A stretch of DNA of 42,421 nt. It comes from Dehalococcoidia bacterium. GTDB lineage: Bacteria > Chloroflexota > Dehalococcoidia > Dehalococcoidales > S120. Made by a program: the position numbers and the translations under genes. Shown here one piece after another: positions 40,268 through 42,421 of the stretch. The notes below the pieces were generated by a model. That model was not told the origin of the DNA and searched no databases. It saw nothing but the letters and a program-made list of their open reading frames with translations. The DNA lies in assembly GCA_011192075.1 (NCBI GenBank), contig DUER01000136.1, positions 7,763-50,183 of the forward strand. The letters run 5' to 3'. How positions within the stretch are numbered: the stretch's first letter is position 1; every line of letters begins with the position of its first letter.

Positions 40268-40631
40268 CAACGAAGAAGCAATGAAAACGTATCCAGAAAA
40301 AGGGATACTGCTTTTAGATCTTGCCAGGTATCATATAATGACTGTGCAGAGAGATGAGAAACTAAAGGACATAGGGTTGCCATTGGCCGAAGAGGCAATC
40401 AATAGGTACCTTGACTCTGAGCCGATTCTGCTACTTAAAGCATATGCTTTAGGATGTTTAGCCAATATTAAATCGGGTATGGGTGATAATAAAGGAGCTG
40501 AAGAGCTAATAGAAAAAGCGAAAGCAATAGACCCATATTTTTCAGAGGCTTTTGGGGTGCCGCCATTAATCCTTTTTGCAGAACCGGATGAGATTTCTCA
40601 TTACCACGCCTATTTTCTCAGGCCGTTTTAA
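40230..40631 (+). CDS. Hypothetical protein with a TPR-like tail, probably a gene fragment
   Basis: 133 codons from TTG 40230. The first ten or so codons are the dehydrogenase relic read out of frame, so the true beginning of the conserved part is near codon 12 (NNEEAMKTYPEKG). The rest is helical, with an AYALGCLANIKSGMGDNKG then AEELIEKAKAIDPYF pair that matches one TPR repeat, and ends HYHAYFLRPF. No ribosome site is well placed for any internal start; ATG 40257 is an alternative. It reads as the C-terminal part of a longer TPR protein left after a deletion and may not be expressed. Confidence 0.45.
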   Translation: MYAQNTDHRMCLNNEEAMKTYPEKGILLLDLARYHIMTVQRDEKLKDIGLPLAEEAINRYLDSEPILLLKAYALGCLANIKSGMGDNKGAEELIEKAKAIDPYFSEAFGVPPLILFAEPDEISHYHAYFLRPF

Positions 40632-40658
40632 AAACATTTAAGCTTCCTTTTTAGGGTA

Positions 40659-40687
40659 TTGACAAATACTCGTATAAGAATTACATT
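40659..40687 (+). promoter_or_regulatory. Candidate promoter for the repeat lipoprotein
   Basis: TTGACA (40659-40664), a 17-base spacer and TACATT (40682-40687), about 115 bases before the lipoprotein start. Confidence 0.45.
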
Positions 40688-40705
40688 AAAGTCATAATAT
40701 GTGAA

Positions 40706-40807
40706 ATGACCCTTGAATACACCATTAGTGACAAAGCAATGAGGGTCAAGATACTTCATTACGAATTGAAGCGGGAAATCCTAAGAGAAAAAAGGAGGAG
40801 TTCATGA
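40706..40807 (+). CDS. Doubtful 33-residue ORF overlapping the lipoprotein start
   Basis: ATG 40706 opens 33 codons (MTLEYTISDKAMRVKILHY and a basic helical tail) ending in TGA that overlaps the next ATG as ATGA. No ribosome site is visible, and the downstream gene has its own strong AAGGAGGA, so coupling is not needed. It could be a relic or chance. Confidence 0.15.
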   Translation: MTLEYTISDKAMRVKILHYELKREILREKRRSS

Positions 40808-41670
40808 AGAAGATAATAGTAGCGGTACTTCTGGCATTGGGGCTGTTGAGTACGATGTCTCTGGTTGCTTGCGGATCCACGAAAACTCTTGTGAGTAACT
40901 TCTCTATGGGGGCAAGCCCGGCAGTTGAGGTTACAGTCGGTAATGGTAACGTGAGTCTTGTTGTGGCTCGAGAGGGCGAGATTATCGTGACGGCTGAATT
41001 GCAGAAGCCAGATAGTGTTGAGTACGAGACCTCCCAAGACGGTGACTTGATAACTGTAAACGCGAAGACCAGGTCTGGCAGCAGAGCAGACGTGACCGTG
41101 ACCGTACCTAGGAAGACTAGGTTCAAGGTATCAATCGGGAACGGGAATATGGAGGTAGCCGATGTGCAAGCATCAGGGCAAGCGAACATCGGCGACGGTA
41201 ATATTACGCTGAAAAATATGGCGGGCTCCTTCGACTTGACCGACGGCAACGGGTTGATATCGCTTGAGGGGATCAGGGGTGATGTCAAGGCGATTATTGG
41301 CAACGGGAACATCACACTGAGTGACACAGGGGGCTCCTTCGGCTTTATCAGCGGTAACGGGGACATCACGCTGAGTAACGTAACGGGCTTCTTCGACTTG
41401 ATCGGCGGTAACGGAGACATCAGATTTCAAGGAGAGCTGCCCCCTGGCGGCAACAATTCATTCGTTATAGGGAATGGGTCGGTCACGGTGGAACTTTCGG
41501 GCTCTACGAGTGTAGCTCTGGACCTTGAGATTGAGCAGGAGGGCAAGATTATATACGACCTGCCGGTGACGGTGAGCGAACAATCAGATTATCGACTGGT
41601 GGGGACTATCGGGAATGGTGAAGCGTCGCTGAGCGTCCGCACAGGCATGGGCGACATAACCATCAAATAA
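40804..41670 (+). CDS. Lipoprotein with exact 18-residue beta repeats (DUF4097/toastrack-like)
   Basis: 288 residues. A lysine-led hydrophobic signal ends in the lipobox LVAC with lipidation Cys23, so the protein is exported and membrane-anchored. The body is rich in Gly, Asn, Asp and Val. A GNGN-type turn recurs at residues 112, 130, 148, 166, 184 and 202, an exact 18-residue period, with looser copies at 46, 223 and 269. Such regular strands separated by Gly-Asn turns suggest a right-handed beta-helix like the DUF4097/adhesin-type domains. A strong AAGGAGGA precedes ATG 40804. A decayed relative follows directly. Function is unknown; surface binding or envelope sensing is conjecture. Confidence 0.8.
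   Translation: MKKIIVAVLLALGLLSTMSLVACGSTKTLVSNFSMGASPAVEVTVGNGNVSLVVAREGEIIVTAELQKPDSVEYETSQDGDLITVNAKTRSGSRADVTVTVPRKTRFKVSIGNGNMEVADVQASGQANIGDGNITLKNMAGSFDLTDGNGLISLEGIRGDVKAIIGNGNITLSDTGGSFGFISGNGDITLSNVTGFFDLIGGNGDIRFQGELPPGGNNSFVIGNGSVTVELSGSTSVALDLEIEQEGKIIYDLPVTVSEQSDYRLVGTIGNGEASLSVRTGMGDITIK
41137..41424 (+). repeat. Six tandem 54-base coding repeats
   Basis: Codons for residues 112-207 of the lipoprotein repeat every 54 bases with the core GGNAACGGNRACATCACNCTGAGT in diverged form. DNA identity between copies is partial, strongest between copies four and five. Confidence 0.6.
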
Positions 41671-41671
41671 G

Positions 41672-41824
41672 GTCGAGATACACAGCAATGGTACGGTAAA
41701 CCTGAGTAGCAAATTGGATACTAACCTTAGTGGTGCATTAAAAGTCACTTATAAAGGTAACCCAACTTTGGGTTAGATACATATTTCTGGCGGTTCAAAG
41801 ATTAATAAGGGACAGCGTTATTAA
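41672..41824 (+). pseudogene. Relic of a DUF2807 (GIN)-type adhesin head domain
   Basis: Directly after the lipoprotein stop an open frame without a start reads EIHSNGTVNLSSKLDTNLSG, then LKVTYKGNPTLG, TAG at 41774-41776, and continues in frame HISGGSKINKGQRY to TAA at 41824. The pattern (D-x-NLSG, YKGNP, ISGGSKI) is that of the C-terminal end of GIN/DUF2807 domains. It lacks a 5' end and carries an internal stop, so it is a decayed fragment, perhaps of a paralogue of the upstream lipoprotein. Confidence 0.5.
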
Positions 41825-41846
41825 TTCGTTAATTTGATTATCATTC

Positions 41847-41878
41847 GGGGAGCCCAAAAAGGACTCCCCTTCTTCTTT
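41847..41878 (+). terminator. Rho-independent terminator after the lipoprotein region
   Basis: GGGGAG-CCC-AAAAA-GGA-CTCCCC folds into a nine-position stem with one mismatch and a five-base loop, followed by the T-rich TTCTTCTTT. It ends the lipoprotein transcript 177 bases past its stop. Confidence 0.75.
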
Positions 41879-41896
41879 GCAGATTCAAACCCTGTA

Positions 41897-41916
41897 TTCA
41901 TAACATAAATTATGAA
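41897..41916. repeat. Inverted repeat upstream of the ABC transporter gene
   Basis: TTCATAA, six bases, TTATGAA. It lies about 100 bases before the candidate promoter of the ABC ATPase. It could be an operator half-site pair; no other evidence. Confidence 0.3.
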
Positions 41917-42013
41917 CACAAGACTTAGTCAATAGGTTCCCCTAGTTCAAAAGGTTCCTTTTTACCACACTTAATATTCTGACCTTTTGGTACACATGTG
42001 ATTGTTTGTGGCA

Positions 42014-42043
42014 TTGACACTCAACGGGTAGGCTGTCTACAAT
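42014..42043 (+). promoter_or_regulatory. Candidate promoter for the ABC transporter gene
   Basis: TTGACA (42014-42019), an 18-base spacer and TACAAT (42038-42043), about 45 bases before the start codon. Confidence 0.5.
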
Positions 42044-42086
42044 AGTTGAAATTGTAAATCCCAACCAGCATGAAAGGTGAATGCAT

Positions 42087-42421
42087 ATGACTGAAAGCAC
42101 AAAAGGCAATGGTTTTGCCATTCAAACATTCAGTATTTCCAGGAAATTCGGGAATTCTATAGCTGTAGATGGCATAGACCTATCCATTAAGGAAGGAGAA
42201 TTGTTTTCATTGCTGGGACCAAATGGCGCCGGTAAAACAACCACTATCAAGATGCTGTGCTGTCTGCTCAGACCGAGCAGTGGTACAGCCACTATCATGG
42301 GTCATGATATTCAAAAGGATCCCATAGCAGTGAAAAAAGTGATAGACGTCTCGCCACAGGAGACAGCAATAGCCGAGCATCTTAATGCCCGGGAGAACCT
42401 GAGCTTGATGGGGGGGATACA
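42087..42421 (+). CDS. ABC transporter ATP-binding protein (5' part, runs off the window)
   Basis: Only the first 111 codons are present. Seen: FSISRKFGNSIAVDGIDLSI, the Walker A motif LLGPNGAGKTTTIKML near residue 47, SSGTATIMGHDI near residue 70 and the Q-loop region DVSPQETAIAEHLNARENL near residue 92. This is the layout of multidrug/Nod-type exporters (CcmA, DrrA-like), in which an ATPase is followed by an ABC-2 permease; the permease would lie beyond the edge. ATG 42087 has an AAGGTG site at about 7-base spacing; an in-frame ATG at 42081 is too close to it. Substrate unknown. Confidence 0.9.
   Translation, partial: MTESTKGNGFAIQTFSISRKFGNSIAVDGIDLSIKEGELFSLLGPNGAGKTTTIKMLCCLLRPSSGTATIMGHDIQKDPIAVKKVIDVSPQETAIAEHLNARENLSLMGGI

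Noticed and set aside
40746-41420. A 224-codon leftward ORF antisense to the lipoprotein
   Set aside because: The Pro/Leu/Ser repeat translation is the mirror of the 54-base coding repeats. The sense frame has a signal peptide, lipobox and ribosome site.
41137-41424. CRISPR-like or DNA minisatellite array
   Set aside because: The regular 54-base spacing is coding repetition inside an intact lipoprotein; copies are diverged at DNA level and there are no spacers.

Overview
The window looks like a chromosomal segment of an anaerobic bacterium, most likely an uncultured member of the Chloroflexota, class Dehalococcoidia. This rests on the short-N-terminus IF2 (its N-terminal domain reads like Dehalococcoides IF2), an inositol-1-phosphate synthase beside a PimA-like glycosyltransferase, a small DUF5679-type zinc ribbon, and strictly anaerobic corrinoid and Fe-S enzymes. 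The assignment is inferred from family knowledge; no rRNA or tRNA was found. TGA serves as a normal stop codon (bioY, the corrinoid protein, rnpM).

Left part (1-18.1 kb), mostly housekeeping. etfB points left, and diverging from it is a rightward run bioY-rpsO-pnp-dapB-asd-dapA (biotin uptake, S15, PNPase, three diaminopimelate/lysine steps) that converges on purA. Leftward genes follow: a lipid cluster (CDP-alcohol phosphatidyltransferase, GT4 glycosyltransferase, inositol-1-phosphate synthase) that plausibly makes phosphatidylinositol and a mannoside; a 46-residue zinc ribbon; a six-helix membrane protein resembling acetate/succinate transporters; and the nusA-rnpM-infB-rbfA-truB operon. 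A promoter followed at once by a terminator-like hairpin precedes nusA.

Central part (18.4-33.8 kb) is a leftward block of fifteen closely packed genes. In transcription order: methylmalonyl-CoA mutase large and small subunits, epimerase, biotin-dependent carboxyltransferase, succinyl-CoA synthetase beta and alpha, an HdrB/LutA-like two-CCG protein, a LutB-like LUD/ferredoxin protein, class I fumarase alpha, fumarate reductase/succinate dehydrogenase Fe-S and flavoprotein subunits without a membrane anchor, a 2x[4Fe-4S] ferredoxin, an acyl-CoA dehydrogenase, fumarase beta and L-aspartate oxidase. Together these join propionyl-CoA, methylmalonyl-CoA, succinyl-CoA, succinate, fumarate and malate, as in syntrophic propionate oxidisers or propionate fermenters. 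The soluble redox proteins interleaved with the carbon enzymes look like an uncharacterised electron-transfer assembly and are the most interesting part of the window.

Right part (33.9-42.4 kb). Diverging from the mutase is a complete four-protein corrinoid methyltransferase module (corrinoid protein, UroD-fold methyltransferase, ferredoxin/ASKHA activator, methyl-tetrahydrofolate methyltransferase), of the type used for O- or N-demethylation. Beyond a DUF1326 gene lies a decayed tract: a membrane-protein gene broken by an in-frame TGA, an alcohol dehydrogenase start whose ATG is ATA, a chimeric ORF with a TPR-like tail, an intact lipoprotein with exact 18-residue repeats, and a relic of a second adhesin-like gene with an in-frame TAG. 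The window ends inside an ABC transporter ATPase gene. No CRISPR array, insertion sequence or phage gene was recognised.
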